Positions 15,886 to 23,373 are shown, numbered from the stretch's first letter. The stretch is DNA of 48,615 nt from Candidatus Borkfalkia faecigallinarum (GCA_019114625.1 DXFD01000060.1:1-48615); one strand, 5' to 3'. Numbers and translations are program-made. The notes: generated by a model from the letters alone, not told the origin.

Positions 15886-17475
15886 TTGTTTCAGAAACTG
15901 ATTCTCGTTTGCATCCGGGAAGCGCTGATCGCGTTCCCGTGGCGGCTGACTGCCGCGCTGGCGGCGGGGCTCGGCGCGGCGGCGATCGCCGCGTATTTTC
16001 TCATCCGCGCCTGTTCGTTTCGGCTGATCCTGCATCTGGGCGACGGAACGACCGTCAGCGAGCGCCATCCGGGCGATTGTCGGCTGGATCTGTATCCGCT
16101 CCCGCCGCGGGAGGGGTACCGCTTCGTCGGCTGGTTTCGAGACGAAGCGTGTACGGAACCGGTCGCGGGCGTTTTGCGCGTTCCCCGTCGCGGGGCGGAG
16201 CTGTACGCGCGCTGGAAGGCGGAGCTGCCGCAGGGCTCGCCGTGCGCGGTTTCGCCGCTGCGGAAAGCGGAGGGCTCCGCCGCGGAATTGTCCGCGCCGT
16301 CCGTTCCCGCGTCGGCTTCGTCCGTGTCGTCAGCTCCCGCAGCGGCTCCGCTTGTGCCGTCCGTCCCCGAACGCGCGGGCGCGGCAAGCGGCTCCGACCT
16401 CGAACGCGCGGGCGCGGCAAGCGGCTCCGTCTCCGATCGCGCGGTCACGGCAAACGGCTCCGGTTCCGCGGCGAGATCGCCCGCGCCGTCCGGCCTTGTC
16501 GCCGATGTGTCCGCGCCGCCGAGTTCTTTATCCCGTTCGCGCTCCGTGCCGACGGAGGACGATTTCACCCGCGCGCTGCTCACGACCGCCGCGGGGGAGC
16601 TCATATTTCTATACCGCCGCCGCAGCTTTCTGGCGCGCCTCGCGCTCGCCGACGGCGCGGTGCAGGACTTTTTTCGGGAGGTGCGCGCCGCGCTCCTGTC
16701 CTTTGCGGGCGTGCGCGAGCGCATCGGCTGGGGCGGGGCGAGCTATGCCGCCGGGCGGACGACCCTCGCCCGCATCGCCGCAAACGCGAAGAGCCTCGTC
16801 GTCTGCCTCGCCCTCGACCCGCGCGGGGCGTATCTCGCGGGCGTGCATTTTGCCGATCTGTCCGCGCGCGGCCGCTACGCGTCCGTCCCCGTCCGCTGTA
16901 AGGTCACGGGGCGCCGCGGCCTGCACGCGGTGCTCGATCTCGTGCGCGAGCTGGCGCGGCTGCACGCGCTTGCGGGCTGCGCCCCGCCCGCCCCGCCCGA
17001 ACTTCCGCCGCCCGATCCGCGTTTGTTGGCGGAGCGCGGCCTGATCCGCGTCGTCGCCCGTCGGGAGAACGGCGACCCCGTCGCGGAGGAGGAGCTGCGC
17101 GCCCTCCTGGAGGCGGGCGCCACGCTGGAAAAATTCTCGTCCGCCTTTGCGCTTCGCCGTATGCGCGGCCGCGCCGTGCGCTTTTTGTTGGGGGAAGGCG
17201 CTTCGCCCCGCCCCGTGCCCGCCCGTTCGTCCGCCGCGCGCGCCCTCGTCAACCTGGATACGATCGCGGCCTGCTTTGCGGACGGGGCGCGGGTCGATCT
17301 GGAGACGCTGCGCGAGAAGGGGCTGATCGGCCGCCGCGCGACCGCCTGTAAAATTCTGGCGCGCGGCAGGCTGGACAAGGTGCTCACGGTGGAGGCGGAA
17401 GAATTTTCGCGTGCGGCGGAGCGCCTCATCGCGCAAAAGGGAGGCAAGGCCGTGCGCGTACACAAGGGGAAGTAG
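15886..17475 (+). CDS. membrane-anchored protein with B-repeat and uL15-like C-terminal domain
   Basis: 529 residues with an unusual build. A short hydrophobic N terminus has one membrane helix at about 20-42. Residues 43-105 are an InlB-type B-repeat (LHLGDGTTV, EGYRFVGWFRDEACTEPV, ELYARWKAEL). A Pro/Ala/Ser linker to about 220 holds three 11-residue repeats (ERAGAASGSDL type). Residues 225-360 form an unnamed domain (LYRRRSFLARLALADG, LALDPRGAYLAGVHFADLS). From about 454 the chain follows ribosomal protein uL15: LVNLDTIAACFADGARVDLE, GLIG, CKILARGRLDKVLTVEAEEF, GGKAVRV. I prefer the TTG at 15886, with GGGGGGAGGG about 8 bp upstream; the ATG at 15862 lies about 4 nt from the predicted transcript start. 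Function unknown; it is too diverged to be the housekeeping L15. Confidence 0.72.
   Translation: MFQKLILVCIREALIAFPWRLTAALAAGLGAAAIAAYFLIRACSFRLILHLGDGTTVSERHPGDCRLDLYPLPPREGYRFVGWFRDEACTEPVAGVLRVPRRGAELYARWKAELPQGSPCAVSPLRKAEGSAAELSAPSVPASASSVSSAPAAAPLVPSVPERAGAASGSDLERAGAASGSVSDRAVTANGSGSAARSPAPSGLVADVSAPPSSLSRSRSVPTEDDFTRALLTTAAGELIFLYRRRSFLARLALADGAVQDFFREVRAALLSFAGVRERIGWGGASYAAGRTTLARIAANAKSLVVCLALDPRGAYLAGVHFADLSARGRYASVPVRCKVTGRRGLHAVLDLVRELARLHALAGCAPPAPPELPPPDPRLLAERGLIRVVARRENGDPVAEEELRALLEAGATLEKFSSAFALRRMRGRAVRFLLGEGASPRPVPARSSAARALVNLDTIAACFADGARVDLETLREKGLIGRRATACKILARGRLDKVLTVEAEEFSRAAERLIAQKGGKAVRVHKGK
16369..16467 (+). repeat. three 33-bp in-frame tandem repeats
   Basis: Copies at 16369, 16402 and 16435 encode ERAGAASGSDL, ERAGAASGSVS and DRAVTANGSGS in the linker of the uL15-like protein. 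Copies 1 and 2 are nearly identical at DNA level, so the expansion is recent. Confidence 0.85.
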
Positions 17476-17539
17476 CGCCTCCGCCCGCCTTCTCCCCGCT
17501 TCCGGCGCGGCCGTTTGCCCGTGCGTTCGCCTTTGCGTT

Positions 17540-17790
17540 TCGTCTCCGCGCGCCTTGTGTTCGGCGCGCCGACATCATTTCCGCATTTCCGCTTATGCCC
17601 GCGCCCGCGGCTCTGTGTTTCGCCCGCGCCCGTTTCGCGTTCGGCGAGCCGATATCATTTTCGCCCATGCCCGCGCCCGTTTCGTGCGCGGCGCCCCGAC
17701 GACATTTCCGCTTTCCCATGCCCGCCCGCCTCGATATCCGCGCCCGTCTGTTTTCCCATGCCCGCCCGCCTCGATATCCGCGCCCGTCTG
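17540..17790 (+). repeat. degenerate GC-rich tandem repeats, no gene
   Basis: The 501-bp gap 17476-17976 begins with decayed units of about 60 bp, each of the form GTTCGGCGNGCCGACATCATTT followed by CCCATGCCCGCGCCCG-like sequence. They end in a clean 40-bp tandem duplication (17711-17750 and 17751-17790, centred on CCCATGCCCGCCCGCC). Open frames here are low complexity with no ribosome site. Confidence 0.7.
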
Positions 17791-17846
17791 TCCCGCGAAG
17801 GATCGCCCGCGCGGCACCGCTTCTTCAAGAGAGCAAAACGATCCCG

Positions 17847-17903
17847 TCCCGCCGTTGGGGCGGATCTTTTTTATAAAAAGGGGCGGATCTTTTTTTATAA
17901 AAT
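17847..17903 (+). terminator. terminator with duplicated tail before the YtrA-type operon
   Basis: CCGCC / GGCGG short stem followed by ATCTTTTTT. The segment GGGGCGGATCTTTTTTATAA (from 17857) is repeated at 17880, a 23-bp tandem duplication of the terminator tail. Confidence 0.6.
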
Positions 17904-17915
17904 GCGGGCAAACGC

Positions 17916-17954
17916 TTGACAAATTGTGTATAGTGTATATAATGTATATATACA
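17916..17954 (+). promoter_or_regulatory. promoter and GntR-type operator of the YtrA-like operon
   Basis: TTGACA at 17916-17921, 16-bp spacer, TATAAT at 17938-17943. The perfect palindrome TGTATATATACA (17943-17954) covers the transcription start, and two more TGTATA-like half sites lie in the spacer. This AT-rich array stands out from the GC-rich background and fits autorepression by the first gene product. Confidence 0.75.
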
Positions 17955-17976
17955 GTTAAAACGTCGGGAGGGGACC

Positions 17977-18351
17977 ATGAATGTGATCGTCAGCAACGCG
18001 AGCGACCGCCCGATCTACGAGCAGATCTATCTCCAGCTCAAGGGGGCGATCCTGCGCGGCGAGCTGCGCGAAGGGGATGCGCTCCCGTCCATACGGGCGC
18101 TGGCGAAGGACCTGCGCATCAGCGTCATCACGACCAAGCGCGCCTTCGACGACCTCGAGCGGGACGGGTTCATCTACACCGTGCAGGGCAAGGGCAGCTT
18201 CGTCGCCGCAAAGAACGGGGAACTGCTGCGCGAAGAGCAGCTCAAACAGATCGAGCAAAAACTGACGGAAGCGCTCGCCCTCGCGCGGCAGGGCGGCATT
18301 TCCGACGCCGAATTGGCGGAAATGTTCCAAGTATTATTACAGGGAGAGTAG
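17977..18351 (+). CDS. YtrA-subfamily GntR transcriptional regulator
   Basis: 124 residues. Winged helix-turn-helix of the GntR family: RPIYEQIYLQLKGAILRGEL, REGDALPSIRALAKDLRISVITTKRAFDDLERDGFI, GKGSFVA, followed by a short helical tail of about 45 residues instead of a large effector domain. That short tail defines the YtrA subfamily, which is regularly encoded with ABC exporters and represses them. ATG 17977 follows GGGAGGGG. Its gene is first in the operon and the palindrome at its transcription start is the likely autoregulatory site. The ligand is unknown; in related systems cell-wall antibiotics can induce. Confidence 0.9.
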   Translation: MNVIVSNASDRPIYEQIYLQLKGAILRGELREGDALPSIRALAKDLRISVITTKRAFDDLERDGFIYTVQGKGSFVAAKNGELLREEQLKQIEQKLTEALALARQGGISDAELAEMFQVLLQGE

Positions 18352-18352
18352 T

Positions 18353-19198
18353 ATGTCTGACAATATTCGTATCCAAAACCTCACAAAACGGTTCGAAGGT
18401 TTCGCGCTGGAGGGGGTGACGTTCGCCGTGCCGCGCGGCGCGGTCGTCGGCTTCATCGGCGAAAACGGCGCAGGCAAGAGCACGACCATCAAGAGCATCT
18501 TGGGGCTGATCCGTCCGGACGGCGGCAGCATCGAAGTGTTCGGGAAGGACGTCGGCTCGCTCACCAAAGAGGAGCGCGGCAGGATCGGGGCCGTGCTCGG
18601 CGACGGAAAGCTGCCCGAAAACCTAACCGCCAAAGATCTGGACGGCGTATTCCGCCACATCTTCGCCCGGTGGGACGCCGCCGCCTTTTTTGCCTATCTC
18701 GACCGCTTCGCGCTGCCGCGCGGCAAAAAGATCAAGGATTTTTCCCGCGGGATGCGCCAGAAGTTCGCGCTCGCCGTCGCTCTCTCGCACGGGGCGGACG
18801 TGCTCGTGCTGGACGAACCGACGGCGGGGCTGGACCCCGTCGCCCGCGACGAGATCCTGGACATCCTCTACGACTTCATGCAGGACGAGCGCCGCTCGGT
18901 GCTCATCTCCTCGCACATCGTCTCCGACCTCGAAAAGCTGTGCGACTACATCGCCTTCATCCACCGGGGCAGGCTCGTCTTTTTTGAAGAGAAGGACGCC
19001 CTCTATGAAAAGTACGCCGTGCTGCGCGCCCCGCTCGAGACGCTGCGTTCCTGCGCGGACGCCGTCGTCGCCGTCCATCGCGGCGAGTTCGGCGCCGGAG
19101 CGCTCGTGCTGCGCGCCAAACTGCCCGCCGGCATTCCCGCCGAGCGCGCGGGCATCGAGGACATCATGCTCTATTTTGCGCGGGGAGAAAAATTATGA
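18353..19198 (+). CDS. ABC-2-type exporter ATP-binding protein
   Basis: 281 residues, YtrB/CcmA-like ATPase. Walker A GENGAGKS, Q-loop region, a signature degenerate as FSRGMRQKFALA (canonical LSGGQ replaced by FSRGM, frequent in this subgroup), Walker B VLVLDEPTAGLDP, H-loop SSHIVSDLE. The C-terminal 70 residues form the extra domain common to YtrB-like ATPases. It starts one base after the regulator stop and overlaps the first permease by 4 bp, so all four genes form one operon under the YtrA-type regulator. Confidence 0.92.
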   Translation: MSDNIRIQNLTKRFEGFALEGVTFAVPRGAVVGFIGENGAGKSTTIKSILGLIRPDGGSIEVFGKDVGSLTKEERGRIGAVLGDGKLPENLTAKDLDGVFRHIFARWDAAAFFAYLDRFALPRGKKIKDFSRGMRQKFALAVALSHGADVLVLDEPTAGLDPVARDEILDILYDFMQDERRSVLISSHIVSDLEKLCDYIAFIHRGRLVFFEEKDALYEKYAVLRAPLETLRSCADAVVAVHRGEFGAGALVLRAKLPAGIPAERAGIEDIMLYFARGEKL

Positions 19199-19812
19199 TC
19201 GGCTTGCTGCAAAAGAGCTGGAAAAACGTCCGCCCGGTGATCGGGTACTACCTCTTTTTCTGTCTCCTCTTTTTCGTCGTCTCCGCCGTCGGCCGCGACC
19301 CGCTGTATTTTTCGGTGGTCGGCGTCCTGTTGGCGGTCGCGCCGTCGCTCGCCTCGCTGTCGCGGGACGAGGCGGACGGCTGGGACGCCTTTGCCGTGGC
19401 GGCGGGCGTCTCGCGCGCACGGCTCGCCCTCTCCCGCTATCTGTTCGCGCTCTGCTGCGTCGCGCCCGCCTGGGCGGTGTCCGCCGCACTCGTGTTTTGC
19501 GCGCAGGACAGGCTGCAGGCGCTCGCCGTCGTCCTGTTCTTTGCGGGGGCGGGGATGATCGCGGCCTCCGTCATGCTGCCGCTCTGTTTGCGCTTCGGCG
19601 TCGAAAAAGCGCGCGTCCTTCTCATCGTCGTCGCGATCCTGCTCTTTGCGGCGGCGACGACCAACGGCATCCTGTTCTTCGGCGAGGGAAGGGGCGGGGC
19701 GGAAGGCGCGCCGCACTTCGCGCTGCCGTGCGCGGTCCTCGCGGCGGGAGTGCTCGCCGCGGCCGTCTCGCTTCTCGCCGGTATCCGTATCCTGCAAAGG
19801 AAAGATCTGTAA
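19195..19812 (+). CDS. ABC-2-type transporter permease, first of two paralogs
   Basis: 205 residues with six predicted membrane helices. The conserved cytoplasmic motif SRDEADGWDAFAVAAGVSRARLALSRYLF matches the ABC-2 permease group typified by 'YDEK..WD.YAL.LP.SR...V..KYL'. It overlaps the ATPase gene by 4 bp (ATGA) and is followed by a paralog that shares the same motif, so the two probably form a heterodimeric channel with two ATPase subunits. Substrate unknown. Confidence 0.85.
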   Translation: MIGLLQKSWKNVRPVIGYYLFFCLLFFVVSAVGRDPLYFSVVGVLLAVAPSLASLSRDEADGWDAFAVAAGVSRARLALSRYLFALCCVAPAWAVSAALVFCAQDRLQALAVVLFFAGAGMIAASVMLPLCLRFGVEKARVLLIVVAILLFAAATTNGILFFGEGRGGAEGAPHFALPCAVLAAGVLAAAVSLLAGIRILQRKDL

Positions 19813-19825
19813 GGAGGAAGATCGT

Positions 19826-20428
19826 ATGTTCGGGCTGATCTGCAAGGATCTCAAAAACGTGCGCGGGCAGGCCGTCTACTACGGCGTGATCCTCGCCGTT
19901 CTCTATGCCGTCGCCTTTTGGACGAAGAACGTCTATTTCTACGCGGGCGCGGTCGTCTTTTTCAGCGTCACCGTGCCCGTCTCGGCGATCGCCTATGACG
20001 AAAAGGACGAGTGGGACGCCTTCGCGCTCGCCGCGGGGATGCGCCGCCGCGACCTCGTGCTCGGCCGCTACCTGCTCTGCCTGTCCGTGGCGCTGTGCCT
20101 CCTGCTCCCGTCCGCCGCCTTCTTTGCGGTAGAGGAGCTGCGCACGGCGGAGACGCTCTCCGTCTTTCTCGCGTACGGCGGGATCACCCTTCTGGTCGCC
20201 GACCTCCTGCTCCCGTTCGTGCTCAAGGTCGGGACGGAAAAGGCGCGCGCCGCCTTCACGCTCATGGTGCTCGGCGTCCTGGCGCTGGGCGGCGGGGTCG
20301 CCGCTCTGACGCAGCTGCTGCCCGTCGGCGCGGCGGCGGCATCATATATCCTGCTCGCGCTCGGCGCCGTCGGCTGCGTTCCCTCGTATCGAATCGCCCT
20401 GCGCCTGTATTCGGCAAGGAATTTTTAA
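19826..20428 (+). CDS. ABC-2-type transporter permease, second paralog
   Basis: 200 residues, six membrane helices. AYDEKDEWDAFALAAGMRRRDLVLGRYLL is the family motif and clearly parallels the upstream permease; KVGTEKARAAFTLMVLGV also matches FGVEKARVLLIVVAIL there. The ATG at 19826 follows AAGGAGGAAG by a few bases; the longer open frame begins inside the first permease gene. Last gene of the YtrA-type operon. Confidence 0.86.
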   Translation: MFGLICKDLKNVRGQAVYYGVILAVLYAVAFWTKNVYFYAGAVVFFSVTVPVSAIAYDEKDEWDAFALAAGMRRRDLVLGRYLLCLSVALCLLLPSAAFFAVEELRTAETLSVFLAYGGITLLVADLLLPFVLKVGTEKARAAFTLMVLGVLALGGGVAALTQLLPVGAAAASYILLALGAVGCVPSYRIALRLYSARNF

Positions 20429-20431
20429 GTT

Positions 20432-20460
20432 TGCGGAGTACTATGTCAGGCAGAATATGC
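20432..20460 (+). repeat. palindromic boundary element, copy B
   Basis: AGTACTATGTCAGGCAG at 20437-20453 preceded by TTTGCGG. The 11-bp core ATGTCAGGCAG is the exact reverse complement of the core CTGCCTGACAT in copy A, while the left flank AGTACT is in the same orientation. Confidence 0.6.
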
Positions 20461-20481
20461 CGAAAACGTGGCGATATTGTG

Positions 20482-20510
20482 AAAGCTTCCGTAAAAACGG
20501 GGGCTTTTTC
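20482..20510 (+). terminator. terminator of the YtrA-type operon
   Basis: AAAGCTTCCGT / ACGGGGGCTTT, an 11-pair stem with two G-U pairs and AAAA loop, followed by T. Confidence 0.82.
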
Positions 20511-20519
20511 GTTTCCCGC

Positions 20520-20548
20520 TTTACAAACGGGGCGGCGTGTGCTATAAT
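20520..20548 (+). promoter_or_regulatory. promoter of the alarmone synthetase operon
   Basis: TTTACA at 20520-20525, 17-bp spacer, TATAAT at 20543-20548. The short leader carries a CGGGCC-GCA-CGGCCCG-type hairpin just before the ribosome site. Confidence 0.78.
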
Positions 20549-20592
20549 AAGTTAAAGCAATGCGGGCCGCACGGCCCGAAGGAAGGGAACAG

Positions 20593-21378
20593 ATGAACGA
20601 TCTCGAGCGCGCCGGCAAGGTCGGCGCGGTTCTGCCGGCGGTCGCGCCCGGCGCGCAAAGCGGCGATCCCGTCGACCGCGAAGAACTTCTGCGCGTCCTG
20701 GTCCGGGAGGGGGAGGACGGAGCGGAGGACGTCTACGGGCGGCTCAACTCTTTTGCGGAGCTTTTGATGCGCTACAGCGCGGCGATCCGCGAGGTGCGCA
20801 CCAAATTCGAAGTGCTCAACGAGGAGTTTTCCTTCCGCAACAGCCGCAACCCGATCGAGAGCATCTCCTCGCGCGTCAAGCGCCCGCTGAGCATCGTCGG
20901 CAAGCTGCGCCGCCGCGGCCTGCCGCTGACCGTCGAGGCGATCGAACAAAACCTGGACGACGTGGCGGGCGTGCGCGTCATCTGCTCGTTTATCGACGAC
21001 ATCTACGCGGTCGCCGAGATGTTCGCCCGCCAGGACGACGTCACCGTGCTTGAGGTCAAGGACTACATCCGCAAACCCAAGCAGAACGGCTACCGCAGCT
21101 ATCACATGATCGTGCAAATCCCCGTCTTTTTTTCGGACGGGAAGCGCCCCATGCGCGTCGAGATCCAGCTCCGCACGGTCGCCATGGATTTTTGGGCGAG
21201 CCTCGAGCATCAGATGAAATACAAAAAGGACAGCGCCGACCGCCCCGAGATCTCGGCGGAGCTGCGCAGCTGCGCCGAGACCATCGCCGCGACGGACGCG
21301 CGGATGCTGGGCATCCGCAAGCGCATCGAAAAGCTGGAGATGGAGCGCGAGGACGGCGGCGCGGGAGGACAGAGATAA
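20593..21378 (+). CDS. small alarmone synthetase, RelA/SpoT synthetase domain
   Basis: 261 residues. Makes (p)ppGpp from ATP and GDP/GTP. Only the synthetase domain is present; there is no HD hydrolase and no TGS/ACT region, so it is a RelQ/SasB-like enzyme. Motifs: SSRVKRPLSIVGKLRRRG, LDDVAGVRVICSFIDDIY, KPKQNGYRSYHMIVQIP, and VEIQLRTVAMDFWASLEHQMKYK, the last typical of RelQ. An N-terminal extension of about 40 residues precedes the fold. I chose the ATG at 20593 (GAAGGAAGGGA upstream) over the ATG at 20560, which falls about 12 nt from the -10. The stop overlaps the next start (TAATG). Confidence 0.92.
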   Translation: MNDLERAGKVGAVLPAVAPGAQSGDPVDREELLRVLVREGEDGAEDVYGRLNSFAELLMRYSAAIREVRTKFEVLNEEFSFRNSRNPIESISSRVKRPLSIVGKLRRRGLPLTVEAIEQNLDDVAGVRVICSFIDDIYAVAEMFARQDDVTVLEVKDYIRKPKQNGYRSYHMIVQIPVFFSDGKRPMRVEIQLRTVAMDFWASLEHQMKYKKDSADRPEISAELRSCAETIAATDARMLGIRKRIEKLEMEREDGGAGGQR

Positions 21379-21746
21379 TGATAAAAGAAACAGCGCCTTC
21401 GCGCGCATTGCTGCAAAAATTACAGGGCCGCCTCGATGAACGCAAGTGGCTGGCGAGTGCCGCCGCCCGGCGCGATTTGTGCGGCGAAATGCCTTGGTGC
21501 GCGTTTTGCCGCAGAGAAGAGGAGTACCCCTGTGCCCGCGCCCGCATTCGCGAGCGCGCGGCCGTGGCGGCGGAAATGTCCGACGTGGAGGCGGAGATCG
21601 CGCAGGACGAGCGGGATGCCGCCCTCGCCGCGCGCTCCCTCGCCGCGGAAGGGGAGTCGGGCGCCGCGTCGACCGCCGAAGCCGTCCGCGAGGCAGTCCA
21701 AGAGGCGGTTTTGGAGCAAAAACTCGCGGTTAAAGACGAAGAATAG
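21378..21746 (+). CDS. small Cys-containing protein of unknown function
   Basis: 122 residues, not recognised. The first half has four cysteines in 18 residues (C35, C41, C44, C52, within DLCGEMPWCAFCRREEEYPC), a possible metal site of C-x5-C-x2-C-x7-C form. The second half is Ala/Glu-rich and probably a long helix (AEIAQDERDAALAARSLAAE). The start overlaps the alarmone synthetase stop by one base (TAATG), so the two are translationally coupled and may work together. Coding density and coupling support a real gene; the longer upstream frame overlaps the synthetase and is not used. Confidence 0.65.
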   Translation: MIKETAPSRALLQKLQGRLDERKWLASAAARRDLCGEMPWCAFCRREEEYPCARARIRERAAVAAEMSDVEAEIAQDERDAALAARSLAAEGESGAASTAEAVREAVQEAVLEQKLAVKDEE

Positions 21747-21754
21747 CGCTTTTT

Positions 21755-21797
21755 TGTTGCATTAGCAACAGAAATGTTGCGCGTTCGATGGTACAAT
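21755..21797 (+). promoter_or_regulatory. rubrerythrin promoter with three alternating half-sites
   Basis: TGTTGC (21755), GCAACA (21765) and TGTTGC (21775) alternate in orientation every 10 bp, on one helical face. They are followed by an extended -10, TGGTACAAT at 21789-21797, with no good -35. This looks like a regulator-dependent or repressed promoter. Confidence 0.6.
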
Positions 21798-21872
21798 ATT
21801 ATCGAGATTTCGGGAAGCGGCCGCGCCGGGCGCTGCGCGCTTTCAAAAATAAAAATCGAGTGAGGTATTATC

Positions 21873-22406
21873 ATGAAGAGATGTGCGTTCTGCGGCGAAG
21901 TTGTCGCCGACGATGTCGAGGTCTGCCCCGTCTGCAAGGCGACGAAGTTCGTCCCCATCGACGATGCGGCGGAGATCAAGTTTGCCTGCGAGCACGAAGT
22001 CGGCGTCGCGCAGGGGCTGGACGAGGAGGTCGTGAACGGTCTGCGCGCGAACTTCGAGGGCGAGTGCACCGAAGTCGGCATGTATCTGGCTATGGCGCGC
22101 GTCGCCGAGCGCGAGGGGTATCCCGAGGTCGCCGAGGCGTACAAGCGCTATGCGTTTGAAGAGGCGGAGCACGCATCCAAGTTCGCGGAACTGCTGGGCG
22201 AGTGCATCACCGATTCGACCAAGAAGAACCTCGAACTGCGCGTCGCGGCGGAAACGGGCGCCTGCGCGGGCAAGCTGGCGATCGCCAAGCGCGCGAAGGA
22301 GCTGGGCTACGACGCCATCCACGACACCGTCCACGAGATGGCGAAGGACGAGGCGCGCCACGGCGCCGGCTTCAACGGCCTGCTCAAGAGATATTTCAAG
22401 AACTGA
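21873..22406 (+). CDS. rbr: rubrerythrin (reverse type, N-terminal rubredoxin-like domain)
   Basis: 177 residues. Reduces hydrogen peroxide in anaerobes. The rubredoxin-like iron site comes first: CAFCG (C4-x2-C7) and CPVCK; the diiron four-helix domain follows with Glu ligands in [40 protein letters not shown] and [11 protein letters not shown]. Having rubredoxin at the N terminus makes this a reverse rubrerythrin, common in Clostridia. It stands alone on its own promoter; the alternating dyads there suggest control by a stress-responsive repressor. Confidence 0.93.
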   Translation: MKRCAFCGEVVADDVEVCPVCKATKFVPIDDAAEIKFACEHEVGVAQGLDEEVVNGLRANFEGECTEVGMYLAMARVAEREGYPEVAEAYKRYAFEEAEHASKFAELLGECITDSTKKNLELRVAAETGACAGKLAIAKRAKELGYDAIHDTVHEMAKDEARHGAGFNGLLKRYFKN

Positions 22407-22413
22407 CGTAAAA

Positions 22414-22481
22414 AAGTCCCGTATTCTTTACGGGACGGAAGGATCGGGAAGGCGCCGCTTTTTTCCAAAAGCGGCGCCTTC
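22414..22481. terminator. two hairpins between convergent genes
   Basis: GTCCCGT / ACGGGAC (22416-22436) is flanked by six A on its left, so it acts as a terminator for minus-strand transcription. The second is a perfect 15-bp stem, 22448-22462 with 22467-22481 (GAAGGCGCCGCTTTT), with T in its arm, probably stopping rbr. Confidence 0.75.
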
Positions 22482-22499
22482 TCATGCCTTGCGGCTGTG

Positions 22500-22690
22500 T
22501 TTTGCGTTGTCTTTGCGCCCCGCGCGGCGGCGCGGCCGGCCGTCCTCTTTGCGGCGCGGCGGCTCGGTTTTGGCTTTCGCCCCGCGCGGCGGCTTTGCGA
22601 GCGCTTCGCGCGCCGTACGCGCGGGCTCGGTCTGCCGTGGGCCTTTCGCCCCGCGCGGCGGCTCGGCCTTGTCCTTCGCCGGGCGCGGCG
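22500..22690. repeat. GC-rich low-complexity repeats, no gene
   Basis: CCCCGCGCGGCGGC recurs at about 22513, 22581 and 22651, roughly every 68-70 bp, with decayed sequence between. Open frames through it are Arg/Ala/Pro low complexity. It lies just beyond the stop of the minus-strand gene. Confidence 0.65.
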
Positions 22691-22691
22691 T

Positions 22692-23156
22692 TCAGCGGTC
22701 GTCCTCCTCGTCGCGGTCGCTGGTGGAAACGTCGTAGCGGATGTTCTTGTTCCGCGCGATCATCTCTTTGGTCAGTTCGCGGTACCACTCCGGTTTGACG
22801 ACGATCACCGCATACTTGTCCTCCTTCAAATAGAGGACGAGCTTGTTCGTCTTGGAGAAGAGGCGGATCGATTCGATATCCGACAGCTTATAGACCGACT
22901 TGATGAACCCGAACCAGAGGATCAGTTCGGTATCCGTCAGTTTATAGACGGAGCGGATGAGGATGGAGGCGAACAGCGCGATCGCGAGCGCGGAGACGAG
23001 CAGCACGACGACGTGCTGGATGATCAGCTGCGCCGAGGAAAACCCGTATTTCCAGATGCGGAAGGCGGTCACGCCGATCCCGGCCAATCCGAGCAGGATG
23101 CCGGCGATGCAGCCGACCGTGGCGGCGGCCGAAAGTTTGAAGCGATAAGATTTCAT
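22692..23156 (-). CDS. small membrane protein with PH-like cytoplasmic domain
   Basis: 154 residues, the only confident minus-strand gene. Two membrane helices occupy about residues 8-30 and 45-68 (AAATVGCIAGILLGLAGIGV; IIQHVVVLLVSALAIALFASI). The rest resembles a bacterial PH-like fold: LTDTELILWFGFIKSVYKLSDIESIRLFSKTNKLVLYLKED, where short strands precede a loop naming the residue environment, then VKPEWYRELTKEMIARN. The tail is acidic (SDRDEEDDR). Function unknown. The ATG at 23156 follows GGGAGG on the minus strand; an earlier in-frame ATG has no such site. It has its own promoter and faces rbr. Confidence 0.78.
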   Translation of the reverse strand: MKSYRFKLSAAATVGCIAGILLGLAGIGVTAFRIWKYGFSSAQLIIQHVVVLLVSALAIALFASILIRSVYKLTDTELILWFGFIKSVYKLSDIESIRLFSKTNKLVLYLKEDKYAVIVVKPEWYRELTKEMIARNKNIRYDVSTSDRDEEDDR

Positions 23157-23176
23157 GGCGTCCTCCCTTTGCAAGA

Positions 23177-23205
23177 ATTGTAGCATATCTGCACATAAAA
23201 AGCAA
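23177..23205 (-). promoter_or_regulatory. promoter of the minus-strand membrane protein gene
   Basis: Read on the minus strand: TTGCTT (23205-23200), 17-bp spacer, TACAAT (23182-23177). Confidence 0.7.
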
Positions 23206-23344
23206 GGGTATCACAAAATTTTGCCGCCGTTTTTGTGGGGCGGCGCGCGCGTTTTTTGGGGGAAGGGGTCGCCGTCTGCCGACCCGCGGCGAAAAAATTG
23301 GCGCGCGGCGGCAAAATATTTATCTTTCGCCCGCGATCATTTGC

Positions 23345-23373
23345 TTGAAAATTTTCCGGGAAAGTAGTAAAAT
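23345..23373 (+). promoter_or_regulatory. promoter of the ATP synthase operon
   Basis: TTGAAA at 23345-23350, 17-bp spacer, TAAAAT at 23368-23373, 33 bp before atpB. Confidence 0.72.

Noticed and set aside
17515-17959. Overlapping plus-strand frames in the 17476-17976 gap
   Set aside because: They are translations of decayed tandem repeats and terminators, with no ribosome site or domain.
22396-22788. 130-codon minus-strand frame beyond the membrane protein gene
   Set aside because: Low-complexity Arg/Gly/Pro sequence across the repeats, overlapping the membrane protein gene in another frame.
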